In this document: in pieces, positions 1 to 9,000 of the stretch
Numbering within the stretch: the first letter of the stretch is position 1
Layout: each line of letters opens with the position of its first letter
Assembly (NCBI RefSeq): GCF_036320485.1
Contig: NZ_CP132911.1
Coordinates: 1,178,001 to 1,242,000, forward strand
DNA length: 64,000 nt
From: Dyella sp. A6
GTDB taxonomy: Bacteria > Pseudomonadota > Gammaproteobacteria > Xanthomonadales > Rhodanobacteraceae
Direction of reading: 5' to 3'
The notes under the pieces: model-generated
Database searches by the model: none
Told to the model about the DNA's origin: nothing
What the model saw: the letters and a program-made list of their open reading frames with translations, nothing else
Position numbers and translations under genes: made by a program

Positions 1-204
1 GTGACCTGGTCCCCAGGGATCGATCTGCGGTACGAACAGCTTTGACGACTTCCACGGAATCGGGTCGGCGGACACGCCGCGGAATACCGCATACATCGTC
101 ATGGACGACGACACCCCAAAGCCGATCGCCAGTACAATCAGCACGGTAAGGCCAGGGCTGCGCCGCAAGCTGCGCACAGCCAGTTCGAGACAATAGCCAA
201 ACAC
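1..204 (-). CDS. MacB/FtsX-type ABC transporter permease, N-terminal part
   Basis: Only the first 68 codons are inside the window; the gene continues past the left edge. It starts at a GTG (204) preceded by a purine-rich AAGGGGAACGGG ribosome site. The residues ELAVRSLRRSPGLT are followed by a hydrophobic helix (LIVLAIGFGVSSSMTMYAVF), which is the usual start of MacB-like permeases (MacB_PCD family) that span the inner membrane and have a large periplasmic loop. The later PIPWKSSKLF stretch also fits that loop. The substrate cannot be told from this fragment, and no ATPase partner is visible here. Confidence 0.75.
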   Translation of the reverse strand, partial: MFGYCLELAVRSLRRSPGLTVLIVLAIGFGVSSSMTMYAVFRGVSADPIPWKSSKLFVPQIDPWGPGH

Positions 205-258
205 CCCGTTCCCCTTTTTGACCCACGGGCGGCCCGCTGACCGTGCTTTGCGGTCAAG

Positions 259-618
259 TCAATCGCACGCCCACTGTCCGCGCAGAACATGCATCCCATT
301 GATGCAAAGGTAGTTCGCTTTCTGGTCCAGTGTCACGTTCGATGGATTCGATGGACCAATGACGCATCGGGCATCTCCTGCGCGGTTGCTGCCTCCATCG
401 AAGGTGACCTTTGCTTTGGCAAGCAAAGTGGGCATGACACCAAAGCTTGTGTCGTTCTGAAAACCAAAGTGTGTGCCGTAAGGCGAGGTTGTGTACGTAC
501 TTTGCAAGTGGTCGGGCGCCAAAGTATGTGCACGTCCATATAAATCAAATAACTGCAATGTTTCTATTTCTGCCAAAGCGTTCCCTTCGGTAATCAAAGT
601 GTGTACCAGAAAGGTCAT
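259..618 (-). CDS. Small hypothetical protein
   Basis: This is an open frame of about 119 residues lying between the permease and the methyltransferase-like gene, on the same strand. It was not recognised as any family. No signal peptide, membrane segment or strong ribosome site is visible before the ATG at 618. The C-terminal third has three cysteines (ARCVIG, YLCING, QWACD). It is AT-richer than the core genes nearby, like its upstream neighbour. It may be a real accessory gene or a chance open frame; if it is not coding, the 205-708 stretch has no other gene that I can see. Confidence 0.3.
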   Translation of the reverse strand: MTFLVHTLITEGNALAEIETLQLFDLYGRAHTLAPDHLQSTYTTSPYGTHFGFQNDTSFGVMPTLLAKAKVTFDGGSNRAGDARCVIGPSNPSNVTLDQKANYLCINGMHVLRGQWACD

Positions 619-708
619 GTTGCTACCATGGGACAATCCCGCGGTGGGTGGCCTAGAGATTGCCGCGGCGGATAGAGAATTGCTGATCGCCGAAGCTATC
701 TCGGGGCG

Positions 709-2433
709 TTAAGTGCCTGAAATGACTTCGCGAGGCTTCAATGTTCTAGCTTCAAAATCCTCTGTGTATTGATCTATTACCGCTGTGCCTAAGAAGAACT
801 CGGGGTTATACCACCGGCAATGCTTCGCCACTCCATCCAAGGCAAAACGATAGACAAGCTGTCGCTCAAGATTGGTGAACGCTTTGGAAAACATGTCAGC
901 GGTAGGCATCCAGTCATATAAATAGCGACATTCATCAAGGATAAGCATATCCATAAACATGGGGGTTTCTTTTGCCTGGTAACTCCAGCGCCTGGTCTCC
1001 TCCACGTTTACCTGATATGGGGTTGCAACCTGTCGAAATAGGGCCTCAATTGTTTGGTGAAACAAAACGAGATCACAGGACTGGTAAAAGTCCTTAAACG
1101 AATGTTCTGCATGAAGCTGCTTAATTCGTTCGGACAGAAATTCCTCTTGTTCGCCTCCCTCAGAAAGCAAGAAGGAAAGAAGGGTGATGCTGTCTAGGAG
1201 ATCCTTTTTATTTCCAGCAATATCAAGTTGGGACAAAAAGAGTTCTGCAAACTTGGGGAATTCATCATCTTCAAATACAAATTGAGGGTAATTTGTGTCA
1301 TTGTTATTTAATCCTTTATCTAGTGCAGCTAATGTCCAAAGGATTGGATATTGCCCTGAATCCACTATCACGTCGCCGCCGACGCCATCATCATCGTCGT
1401 CGCTTGTAAAGTGAAACATGCTGCCTATCGCTTTCTTCAGCGATGTGGTGTCTTTAATGTCAAAAAATTTAGCGAAAAGCGAATTATGTTTAGGGAACCT
1501 GTTATATGGCGATATCAGGCTTGCATGGTCCATCAGTAGGCGCGTAATAAATTGTCCGTAATAGTGGTCTAGATCGGATTCGACTGTCTGAAGCCATGTC
1601 GATGGATCAATTCCATTGGATACTGGCCCCTCGGAAAAGTTACTTTCCGACTCTTTGTCCTCAAGGAAGCTTTTGGGATAAAGATAGCAAGCAACCAGCT
1701 TAGCAAGCAGGGTGCGGCCGATAGGGTCTTGCTGCATCGTAGGTAGCGAGAAATTTGTGATCAAGGCCCCGGGCGAATTTAGGGAATGCTGAGCTAGCAC
1801 TCTTGTCAAAGCAGTCAGTGTTTTCTGTTTTTTGTTCCGACTGGGAAGCGGGCCGCAGAAGTCCAAGTAGATGATGTCAAAGCGCTGGGGGGATGCTTCG
1901 ACAAACGCATCAAGTCCGCCATTTATTAGTTTGATAAATGGAAATTCAGAATCCAAGGCGGACGAAACTGCTTCAGAATAAACCACATTTTCAGATTCAA
2001 ATGCCCATATGTTTTCCGGAAGAACGCCTGCCTCGCAAAAAACGCGTAGGTCATTCTCTGGATTTGGGCCGGATAAATACGCTACTTTTAAGTTACTTGG
2101 TGCCTTGAATTGCGTTATCGAGTCATAAAATGACTCCCATCTTTCTATGGCATCATCTGATAGCTCTGTCGCTATTTTTGGATCATATCCGTCGCCATTG
2201 TTTACCAAGTAATCTCTAACTTCGCGAACGTATGATCGTCGTGTAAGCGTGGATTCGGTTCGATTTTGTGTGAGTGCTGCTATGGAGCTCTCGATGACGG
2301 CACGCCGCGCCTTATTTTTGACCGGTTCACTGTAAGCTGTCATTTGGATGTCTCTGGAGTGGTCGGTGGTGTTGTCAAGAAATAACAACGTCATAGCGTT
2401 TGGCAGGATTCTAGTCTCGTTATGTACTATCAC
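709..2433 (-). CDS. Unknown protein with an N-terminal methyltransferase-like Rossmann region
   Basis: A 574-residue protein that I cannot assign to a named family. Residues about 115-245 read like a class I S-adenosylmethionine methyltransferase fold: a glycine-containing first loop (VAYLSGPNPENDLR), an acidic strand end (IWAFESENVV), a strand with FDIIYLDFCGPLPS in the motif IV position, and GALITNFSLP after it. The C-terminal half is helical and unrecognised, with an acidic run of five aspartates near residue 345. The GTG start at 2433 overlaps the stop of an upstream frame by four bases, so it was translationally coupled to a gene now mostly replaced by the IS3 element. The base composition is clearly AT-richer than the surrounding genome, which suggests transfer. 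No catalytic role is claimed. Confidence 0.75.
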   Translation of the reverse strand: MIVHNETRILPNAMTLLFLDNTTDHSRDIQMTAYSEPVKNKARRAVIESSIAALTQNRTESTLTRRSYVREVRDYLVNNGDGYDPKIATELSDDAIERWESFYDSITQFKAPSNLKVAYLSGPNPENDLRVFCEAGVLPENIWAFESENVVYSEAVSSALDSEFPFIKLINGGLDAFVEASPQRFDIIYLDFCGPLPSRNKKQKTLTALTRVLAQHSLNSPGALITNFSLPTMQQDPIGRTLLAKLVACYLYPKSFLEDKESESNFSEGPVSNGIDPSTWLQTVESDLDHYYGQFITRLLMDHASLISPYNRFPKHNSLFAKFFDIKDTTSLKKAIGSMFHFTSDDDDDGVGGDVIVDSGQYPILWTLAALDKGLNNNDTNYPQFVFEDDEFPKFAELFLSQLDIAGNKKDLLDSITLLSFLLSEGGEQEEFLSERIKQLHAEHSFKDFYQSCDLVLFHQTIEALFRQVATPYQVNVEETRRWSYQAKETPMFMDMLILDECRYLYDWMPTADMFSKAFTNLERQLVYRFALDGVAKHCRWYNPEFFLGTAVIDQYTEDFEARTLKPREVISGT

Positions 2434-2522
2434 CGCCGCTTGCGAATCGCGGCAACCCAGGTTGCGGGCGATTCAATGTCGGCTTTGAGTTCTGCGGGTG
2501 CGGGCACAGGCGCCCGAGCTGC
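2430..2522 (-). pseudogene. 3' remnant of the gene disrupted by the IS3 element
   Basis: Between the IS end and the 574-residue gene, one minus-strand frame stays open for 30 codons and ends in TGA at 2430-2432. It reads as a plausible C-terminus rich in Ala and Pro, ending in TWVAAIRKRR. Its stop overlaps the downstream GTG start as GTGA. It is probably the tail of the von Willebrand A gene whose start lies on the other side of the IS, or of another gene in that operon. The missing middle shows that a deletion accompanied the IS insertion. Confidence 0.5.
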
Positions 2523-2541
2523 AGTGTCGACTCCCCGTAAA

Positions 2542-3393
2542 TCAGTGCCAAGCTAAATTAGAGGTTGCCGGGTCGTTCTGAAGTCGGAATTCGACGGGCG
2601 TGAGCCCGTCGAGGCTGTCGTGGGGAATCTCGTTGTTGTAGTCGGCCAGCCACCGTTCCGCGTGCTCACGTACTTCGGTGAGCGTGCGGAAGATGTACAT
2701 GTCGAGCACGCCACGGCGGAAGCTGCCGTTGAAACGCTCGATGAAGCCGTTTTGCATGGGCCTGCCGGGCTCGATGAAGTCCAGAGTGATGCCTTTGCGC
2801 TCGGCCCATTCGGCCAGCGCCAGTGCGATGAATTCCGGCCCGTTGTCCAGGCGAAGCTTGGCCGGATAGCCGCGCCAGGCCGCAATCCGCTCCAGCGTGC
2901 GGATGACACGCGTGGCGGGCAGGTTGAGGTCGACCTCGACGGCCAGTGCTTCGCGACTGAAGTCGTCAATCACGTTGAACGTCCGGAAGCGCCGCCCATC
3001 CCACAGGGCGTCGGACATGAAGTCGATCGACCAACTAGCGTTGATCTGCTCGCCAGCCGCCAAGGGCATCGGATGCCGGTTCGGTACACGCTTCTTGCCG
3101 CGTCGGCGGCGATTGAGTTGCATCCGGCAATACACGCGCCACACCCTCTTGTGGTTCCACACCAGACCGCGGCGTCGAATCAGCTGAAACAGCTTGCCGA
3201 AGCCACGCTCAGGAAACCGTTCCGCCAGTTCAGCGAGCAGCGCAATCACTTCCTCGTCCCGATCCGGTCGGCGGCGGTAACGCGCCGTTGATCGCGACAA
3301 GCCCATCGCCAGACAGGCCCGGCGCTCGCTCCAGCCGTAGTGATTCATCAACCACGTCAGCAGCGGGCGCTTGTGCGCCGGGTCTACAACTTT
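2542..3393 (-). CDS. IS3-family transposase OrfB (DDE catalytic subunit), copy 1
   Basis: This is the catalytic half of the transposase, made as an OrfAB fusion by -1 frameshifting at AAAAAAG (3390-3396). It begins in this frame with KKVVDPAHKRP. An HTH_21-type segment (LLAELAERFPERGFGKLF) is followed by an rve integrase core. The three acidic residues of the DDE triad are visible: the Asp in WSIDFMSD, the Asp in LRLDNGPEF, and the Glu in NGFIERFNGSFR. The C-terminal HDSLDGLTPVEF motif is typical of the family. It looks intact and matches the copy at 45263-46114. Confidence 0.92.
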   Translation of the reverse strand, partial: KVVDPAHKRPLLTWLMNHYGWSERRACLAMGLSRSTARYRRRPDRDEEVIALLAELAERFPERGFGKLFQLIRRRGLVWNHKRVWRVYCRMQLNRRRRGKKRVPNRHPMPLAAGEQINASWSIDFMSDALWDGRRFRTFNVIDDFSREALAVEVDLNLPATRVIRTLERIAAWRGYPAKLRLDNGPEFIALALAEWAERKGITLDFIEPGRPMQNGFIERFNGSFRRGVLDMYIFRTLTEVREHAERWLADYNNEIPHDSLDGLTPVEFRLQNDPATSNLAWH

Positions 3394-3650
3394 TTTGCAA
3401 TCAGATCCTTCAGCGCGTGGTTCTCCATCGCCAGCTCGGCATACATCCGCTTGAGCTTGGCGTGCTCCGCCTCGACGTCGCGCAGCCGCTGTATGTCGGA
3501 CGCTTCCATCCCGCCGTACTTGGACTTCCACACGTAGTACGTGGCGTCCGATATGCCCAACTCGCGGCACACATCTTTGACCTGCCGACCGCCTTCGACC
3601 TGCTTCAGCGTCGCGACGATCTGACTTTCGGTGAACTTGCTCTTGCGCAT
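3384..3650 (-). CDS. IS3-family transposase OrfA, copy 1
   Basis: An 88-residue DNA-binding subunit. It has an HTH_Tnp_1 helix-turn-helix near the N-terminus (FTESQIVATLKQVEGG, then VCRELGISDATYYVWKSKYG) and a C-terminal leucine-zipper-like coil (RLRDVEAEHAKLKRMYAELA). It ends in AKKL just after the A6G slippery run, where a -1 shift gives the OrfAB transposase. It is complete, and its protein is identical to that of the second copy. Confidence 0.92.
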   Translation of the reverse strand: MRKSKFTESQIVATLKQVEGGRQVKDVCRELGISDATYYVWKSKYGGMEASDIQRLRDVEAEHAKLKRMYAELAMENHALKDLIAKKL

Positions 3651-3723
3651 CTTCGGTCTCCTTGGGGCTAGTTTGCCCGGAGACCTCCAGTTATGCCTGG
3701 ATCAAGATTACGGGGAGTCGACA

Positions 3724-3816
3724 ATGCCATATGGTGTCTTGCATGGCCCCCGACTGGTCAACCAAGAACAAAAATGCGGTCGGAGTAGTCCTGCTGATTT
3801 CGGCTTGATACGTCAT
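3724..3816 (-). pseudogene. 5' fragment of a von Willebrand factor A domain gene cut by the IS
   Basis: The minus strand opens with ATG at 3816 after a good ribosome site (AGGGGA) and reads MTYQAEISRTTPTAFLFLVD then QSGAMQDTIWH, directly into the IS end at 3723. FLFLVDQSGAM is the first beta strand and the DxSxS-type metal-ion site of a vWA domain, and the start resembles bacterial vWA proteins of about 330 residues. Only 31 codons survive. The remainder, including the other metal-site loops, is absent on the far side of the IS. It was probably the first gene of an operon with the 574-residue methyltransferase-like gene. Confidence 0.72.
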
Positions 3817-4208
3817 GTACTTCCCCTGTTGAAATGCCTAACCCTAAGGCCGTATTGAGTGAAGCATAGCGCGCAGAGAAGTGCTTTGTGCAACGCGAGC
3901 CAGTAAGTGCGGCGCCCGACTGCCAGTTCGGACAGATGCGACCAGATGAGGTGGGCTATGGCGGTCACCCTCGGCTGGAGGCCTGCCATGGTGCGCATTC
4001 CATCGGGCTATGTCTCACGTGGGAGTTGGTCATGCAGGCGATGGTGATTTAGTAAGAACTTTCGTCTTCGCGTAGGCGAAGCCCTACTGAAGAACGCCGG
4101 CAAGCTCCCTTAAAATGTGCACGGGCGATGTGATCGCTCAGGCCATTCACACGGAATAGTGAAGTGGATACAGGGGTGGTCAAGGATGTAGGAAGGATCA
4201 AGGGACGC
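3817..4208. other. Intergenic region upstream of the two-partner secretion operon
   Basis: About 390 bases without a convincing gene. It separates the minus-strand vWA remnant from the plus-strand transporter gene, so it should hold promoters for both. A perfect 6-bp hairpin with a 4-base loop (CTTCGC-GTAG-GCGAAG) sits at 4066-4081. I see no clear sigma-70 promoter that I would commit to. Confidence 0.5.
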
Positions 4209-5948
4209 ATGCAAGACATCGAAGGAAGGCGGTATGCCGCGGGTTCGCAGCGGCAGATGGTGGTCGGGTCGCAACGATGGCATGCGGCGGGTGTATGGAC
4301 TCTCATTCTGGCGATGGGCTTGGTTCCGTGCGTGCTGCATGCGCAGACGACGACCGCCCAGCAGGAGCAGCGCGAGCGGGCACAGCGCCAGGCGCAGCAA
4401 CGCGAGGCTTTGCGTTCGGCGCCGGACGTGCGGCTGTCCGGGAAAAACGCTTTCGACTACCGCCTGACCACGGTTCCCTCGGAGACGCCTTGTTTCCGCA
4501 TTGATGTCGTGCAGTTGGAAGGCGCGCATCGCAAAGAATTCGGTTTCGTGCAGAAGTACCTGGACGCCTATCGCGGACAGTGCCTGGGTCAGGAGGGCCT
4601 GCGCCTGCTGGCCCACCGTGCATCGGATGTACTGCTGGCGCGCGGTTACGTCACCAGCCGATTGGTGATCCCGGCGCAGAACCTTGCCAGTGGCCGCCTG
4701 CGCGTGGTGCTGCTGGCCGGCACGGTGGGCGCGGTGCGTTTCGCGCCGGGTTCGGCCAGGGCGGATTGGCGCAGCGCGTTGCCGATCCGCCCCGGCGACG
4801 TCCTGAACCTGCGTGCGATCGAACAGGGGCTGGAACAGCTCAAGCGTGTTCCTTCACAGGACGCGCGCATCGACATCGCCCCCGGCACGCAGCCGAATAC
4901 CTCCGACCTCGTGCTCACCGTCAGACGCGGCAAGCGCTGGCGGATCATCGCCAATCTCGACGACAGCGGCGCGACCAGCACCGGCAAGGAGCAGGGCGGT
5001 CTCACCCTGGCTGTGGACCAGCCGCTGGGCATCAACGATCTGCTGAGCATCGGCTACACGCACAGTGCAGGTAATTTCAAACCCACGAAGGGCACGCACG
5101 GCGGCAACATCAACTACAGCGTGCCGTGGGGCAACTGGACCTTCAGCTTGTCCTCGTCGCACTACGCCTACCGCCAGACGGTGTTCGGGTCGCTGCAAAC
5201 CTTCGCCTACACCGGTACGTCGAGCACGACGGCGGCTAGTGCCATGCGGCTGCTGCACCGCGACGCGCGCAGCCGCACCTCGTTGGAGCTGACCGTCGCC
5301 ACCCGCAACGAGCACAGCTATATCGACAGCGTGCAGATCCAGACCCAGCGGCGGCAAGTGACCTCGGCGGAACTGGCCTTGATCCAGCGCCGCTACCTGG
5401 GGCATTCGCAGCTCGATCTGCGCCTCGCCTATCGCTGGGGGGTGCCATGGCTGGGTGGTGACTGGCAAGCAGGCGTCGCGGGTGGTCCCACCCATCGCTA
5501 TGGCTTCGCCACGCTCGATGCCAGCCTGAGTACGCCGTTCCTGATGATTTCCACACCGTGGGTGTGGTTGTCCGAGTTGCACGTGCAGGCCACCGGCGAT
5601 CACCTGTATGCGGAGGACGACCTTACCCTCGGTGGCCGCTACACGGTACGTGGCTACGACGGCAACACGGTGCTCGCTGGCCGCCATGGGTACTACTGGC
5701 GCAACACGCTCAACCTGCCGATCGGCAGCACGGGCGCCCAGCTGTACGGCGGCATGGATGTAGGCCACGTGGGCGGCGACTCCATCAGCGGTTATGCCAG
5801 CCACAGCCTGAGCGGTGCGGTGCTGGGCGTGCGCGGCTCGCGATGGGGCCTGAGCTGGGATTTGTTCGCTGGCTGGCCGTTGCAGGCGCCGCGTGGTTTC
5901 CCGGTGCGCCGGCCCACGGCCGGCATGCAATGGATTTACACCTACTGA
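4209..5948 (+). CDS. cdiB: Two-partner secretion outer-membrane transporter (CdiB/ShlB/FhaC family)
   Basis: An outer-membrane pore that exports the adjacent giant exoprotein. A signal peptide (WTLILAMGLVPCVLHA, cut before QTTTAQQ) is followed by a Gln/Arg-rich linker and two POTRA-like domains: one from about CFRIDVVQLEGAHR, the other from about DWRSALPIRPGDVLNLRAIE. A C-terminal 16-strand-type barrel then ends in an aromatic residue (WIYTY). The YTVRGYDG motif matches the conserved VRGY loop of TpsB/Omp85 proteins. The frame is open to a GTG at 4164. ATG 4209 was preferred because AAGGGA lies just before it, and ATG 4257 is also possible. The exoprotein gene starts 69 bases downstream, so the two form one operon. 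The cdiB name is given because an immunity-like gene follows cdiA. Confidence 0.9.
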   Translation: MQDIEGRRYAAGSQRQMVVGSQRWHAAGVWTLILAMGLVPCVLHAQTTTAQQEQRERAQRQAQQREALRSAPDVRLSGKNAFDYRLTTVPSETPCFRIDVVQLEGAHRKEFGFVQKYLDAYRGQCLGQEGLRLLAHRASDVLLARGYVTSRLVIPAQNLASGRLRVVLLAGTVGAVRFAPGSARADWRSALPIRPGDVLNLRAIEQGLEQLKRVPSQDARIDIAPGTQPNTSDLVLTVRRGKRWRIIANLDDSGATSTGKEQGGLTLAVDQPLGINDLLSIGYTHSAGNFKPTKGTHGGNINYSVPWGNWTFSLSSSHYAYRQTVFGSLQTFAYTGTSSTTAASAMRLLHRDARSRTSLELTVATRNEHSYIDSVQIQTQRRQVTSAELALIQRRYLGHSQLDLRLAYRWGVPWLGGDWQAGVAGGPTHRYGFATLDASLSTPFLMISTPWVWLSELHVQATGDHLYAEDDLTLGGRYTVRGYDGNTVLAGRHGYYWRNTLNLPIGSTGAQLYGGMDVGHVGGDSISGYASHSLSGAVLGVRGSRWGLSWDLFAGWPLQAPRGFPVRRPTAGMQWIYTY

Positions 5949-6017
5949 GTCACGGAACAAGGGCACCGGCGGTATGACGAAACGCCGGCAAGCCGTATCT
6001 GATCGAGGAACGATGCC

Positions 6018-9000
6018 ATGAAGAACGCGAATTTGCGCCAGCCCACGGGTGTACCGGCGGCCGCCGTGTCGTGGCACCGCTCCTTGCGCCGTCACGCGTT
6101 GTGGGCCGCCCTGACCCTGGCCTTGGGCGTGCCGACGGTCCAGGCGCAGACGGTCACCGACGGCGGCACGCATACGAGCGTGATCGCCGCACCCAACGGC
6201 GTGCCGGTCGTCAATATCGCCGCGCCCAACGGTGCAGGCGTCTCGCACAACACCTACCAGCAGTTCAACGTCGGCAGCAACGGGCTGATCCTCAACAACA
6301 GCGGCACGGTCAGCAACACACGGCTGGCAGGCTACATCGGCGGCAATCTCAACCTCGGCAATGGCCAATCGGCTTCGTTGATCCTCAACGAAGTGACGTC
6401 CACTTCCCCGAGCCAACTGAATGGTGCGATGGAAGTCGCTGGTCATGCTGCCCAGGTGGTGGTCGCCAACCCTAACGGCATCAGCTGCAGTGGCTGCGGC
6501 TTCATCAATGTGCCGCGCGGCACGCTGACCACCGGCCGGCCGCTGTTCGCCGGCGACGGTTCGCTCAGCGGGCTGGCCGTCACAGGCGGCACGATCACCA
6601 TCGGAGGGAACGGGTTGCCGAGCGGTTCGACCGACCAGGTGGACCTGCTCGCGCGCGCCGTGGCCATAAATGCCGGCGTCTGGGCACGCCAACTCAATGT
6701 GGTCACCGGTCCCAACCGGGTCGATTACGCGACGCTGGCCACCCAGCCGCTGAGTGCGACCGGCACCACGCCCACCGTGGCGCTGGACGTTTCGGCGCTG
6801 GGCGGCATGTATGCCAACGCGATTCGCCTGATCGGCACCGAGGCGGGCCTGGGCGTCAATAGCCAAGGCGAGATCATCGCCCAGAATGGCGACCTCACGC
6901 TGACCAGTGCGGGCCAGGTGGTGCTGACAGGCAAGACCACGGCCACCGGGAATGTCTCGCTCACCTCCGCACAATCGCTGACCAACCAGGGCACGCTCGC
7001 CGGCGGCGGCGTCATCAACCTCAGCAGCGGCGACTTCACGAACCAGGGCGTGCTCTACGGCAACAACGCGATCACCCTGTCCGCCAACGGCACCGTGGGC
7101 AACAGCGGCCAGATCGAAGCGCAGAGCGGCGCGCTCACCGTGCAGGCCCACGGTGCGATCACCAGCATCGCAGGCAGCAGCGTGTACGCGGGCGGTCCGA
7201 TCACGTTGTCGGGGGCTTCGTTCGGCAACGCGGGTACGTTCGAGTCAGCCCAGGGATTCACGCTACAGGTCAGCGATGGCGCCAGCAACACCGGCAGCCT
7301 CTCGGCGGATGCCGGCAATTTCAACCTCACGGCTTCCACGATAGCGAACACCGGTCGTTTCGCTGCGGGCGGCAATGCGGTCCTCAACGCCGTCACGAAC
7401 CTGACGAGCAGCGGTACGCTGGTCGCCGATGGTGCCGTGACGCTGACGGCGCCAACCCTGAGTACTGCGGGTACGGTACAGGCCGGTAGTTCGCTGAACC
7501 TCAGCGGCGGCAAGCTGACCAACGACGGCAAGTTGTACGCGCTCAATGGCGCGTGGACGGCCGCGTTGAGCGGTGGCTTCGCCAACCAAACCGGTGGCGC
7601 CGTCTATGGCAGCCAGAACGTCACGTTGAATGCCGCCTCGTTGACCAACGCGGGCGGCATCGAAGCGCAGCAGGGCGACGCGATCACCCTTACTGGCGCC
7701 TTGACCAACAGCGGCACGCTGCAATCCGACCAGGCCGACCTGGCGCTACAGGCTGCGAGTTTCGTCAACAGCGGCACGCTCAGCGCGCAGCGCAACCTGC
7801 AGCTGCAAGCGAGCGGTGCGGTGCAGAACAGCGGTGTGCTGGTCAGCGGGCAGGCCTTCAATCTGTCGTCGGGCACGTTCGACAACCAGGCCGGCGGACA
7901 GATCCAGAGCGGCACCGACGCGGCGTTCTCGGGCGCCACGCTGAGCAACGAAGGCACCGTCGACGCCAAAGGCAGCGCGACGCTGTCCGGCAGCGCGTTG
8001 ACCAATGCGGCCGGTGCGCAGTGGCTGGCCGCCGGCACCCTCACGCTCAACCAGACCGGTGACGTGAGCAATGCCGGTGTGCTGCAGGCCGGCGGCGACC
8101 TGAGCATGGAACACGCCGCCTCGCTCACGAACGGCGGCACGCTGCAAACCCTGGCCGGCAACCTCACGCTGGCCGTGGACACGCTGACCAGTACCGGCAC
8201 GCTGGGCGCCCATGGTAGCGCCGTGCTCAGCGCCAGCGACAATCTCCGCAGCACCGGCACTTTGCTCGCCGGGGGGGCGATAACGCTGACCGCTCCGAGC
8301 CTGGCCACGTCGGGCACCGTGCAAGCGGGCAGCACGCTGGGCCTCAGCGGCAACACGCTGGTCAACAGCGGCAAGCTCTACGCGCTGGGCGGCAACTGGA
8401 CGGCCAGCCTGACCGGGGCGTTTGCCAACCAGGGCGGTGGCGCCGTCTATGGCAGCCAGAACGTCACATTGAATGCCGCCTCGTTGACCAACGCGGGCGG
8501 CATCGAAGCGCAGCAGGGCGACGCGATCACCCTTACTGGCGCCTTGACCAACAGCGGCACGCTGCAATCCGACCAGGCCGACCTGGCGCTACAGGCTGCG
8601 AGTTTCGTCAACAGCGGCACGCTCAGCGCGCAGCGCAACCTGCAGCTGCAAGCGAGCGGTGCGGTGCAGAACAGCGGTGTGCTGGTCAGCGGGCAGGCCT
8701 TCAATCTGTCGTCGGGCACGTTCGACAACCAGGCCGGCGGACAGATCCAGAGCGGCACCGACGCGGCGTTCTCGGGCGCCACGCTGAGCAACGAAGGCAC
8801 CGTCGACGCCAAAGGCGGCGCGACGCTGTCCGGCAGCGCGTTGACCAATGCGGCCGGTGCGCAGTGGCTGGCCGCCGGCACCCTCACACTCAACCAGACC
8901 GGTGACGTGAGCAATGCCGGTGTGCTGCAGGCCGGCGGCGACCTGAGCATGGAACACGCCGCCTCGTTCACGAACGGCGGCACGCTGCAAACCCTGGCCG

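Larger units (their letters stand above)
2525..3723 (-). mobile_element. IS3-family (IS407-group-like) insertion sequence, copy 1
   Basis: A complete 1,199-bp element bounded by inverted ends (TGTCGACTCCCCGTAA at 2525-2540 and its complement at 3708-3723). It encodes orfA and orfB in overlapping frames joined by a slippery A6G run. A second full copy of the same length, with the same protein translations, lies inverted at 44933-46131. The flanks here (ending GCAG on the left, starting ATGC on the right) show no target duplication, whereas copy 2 has one. This copy has therefore suffered an adjacent deletion or rearrangement. Confidence 0.95.

Noticed and set aside
4854..7151. A 765-codon open frame on the minus strand across cdiB/cdiA
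   Set aside because: It is antisense to the clearly coding transporter and exoprotein genes, is rich in Arg/Ala/Gly/Gln low-complexity sequence, and is explained by GC-rich third-position bias.
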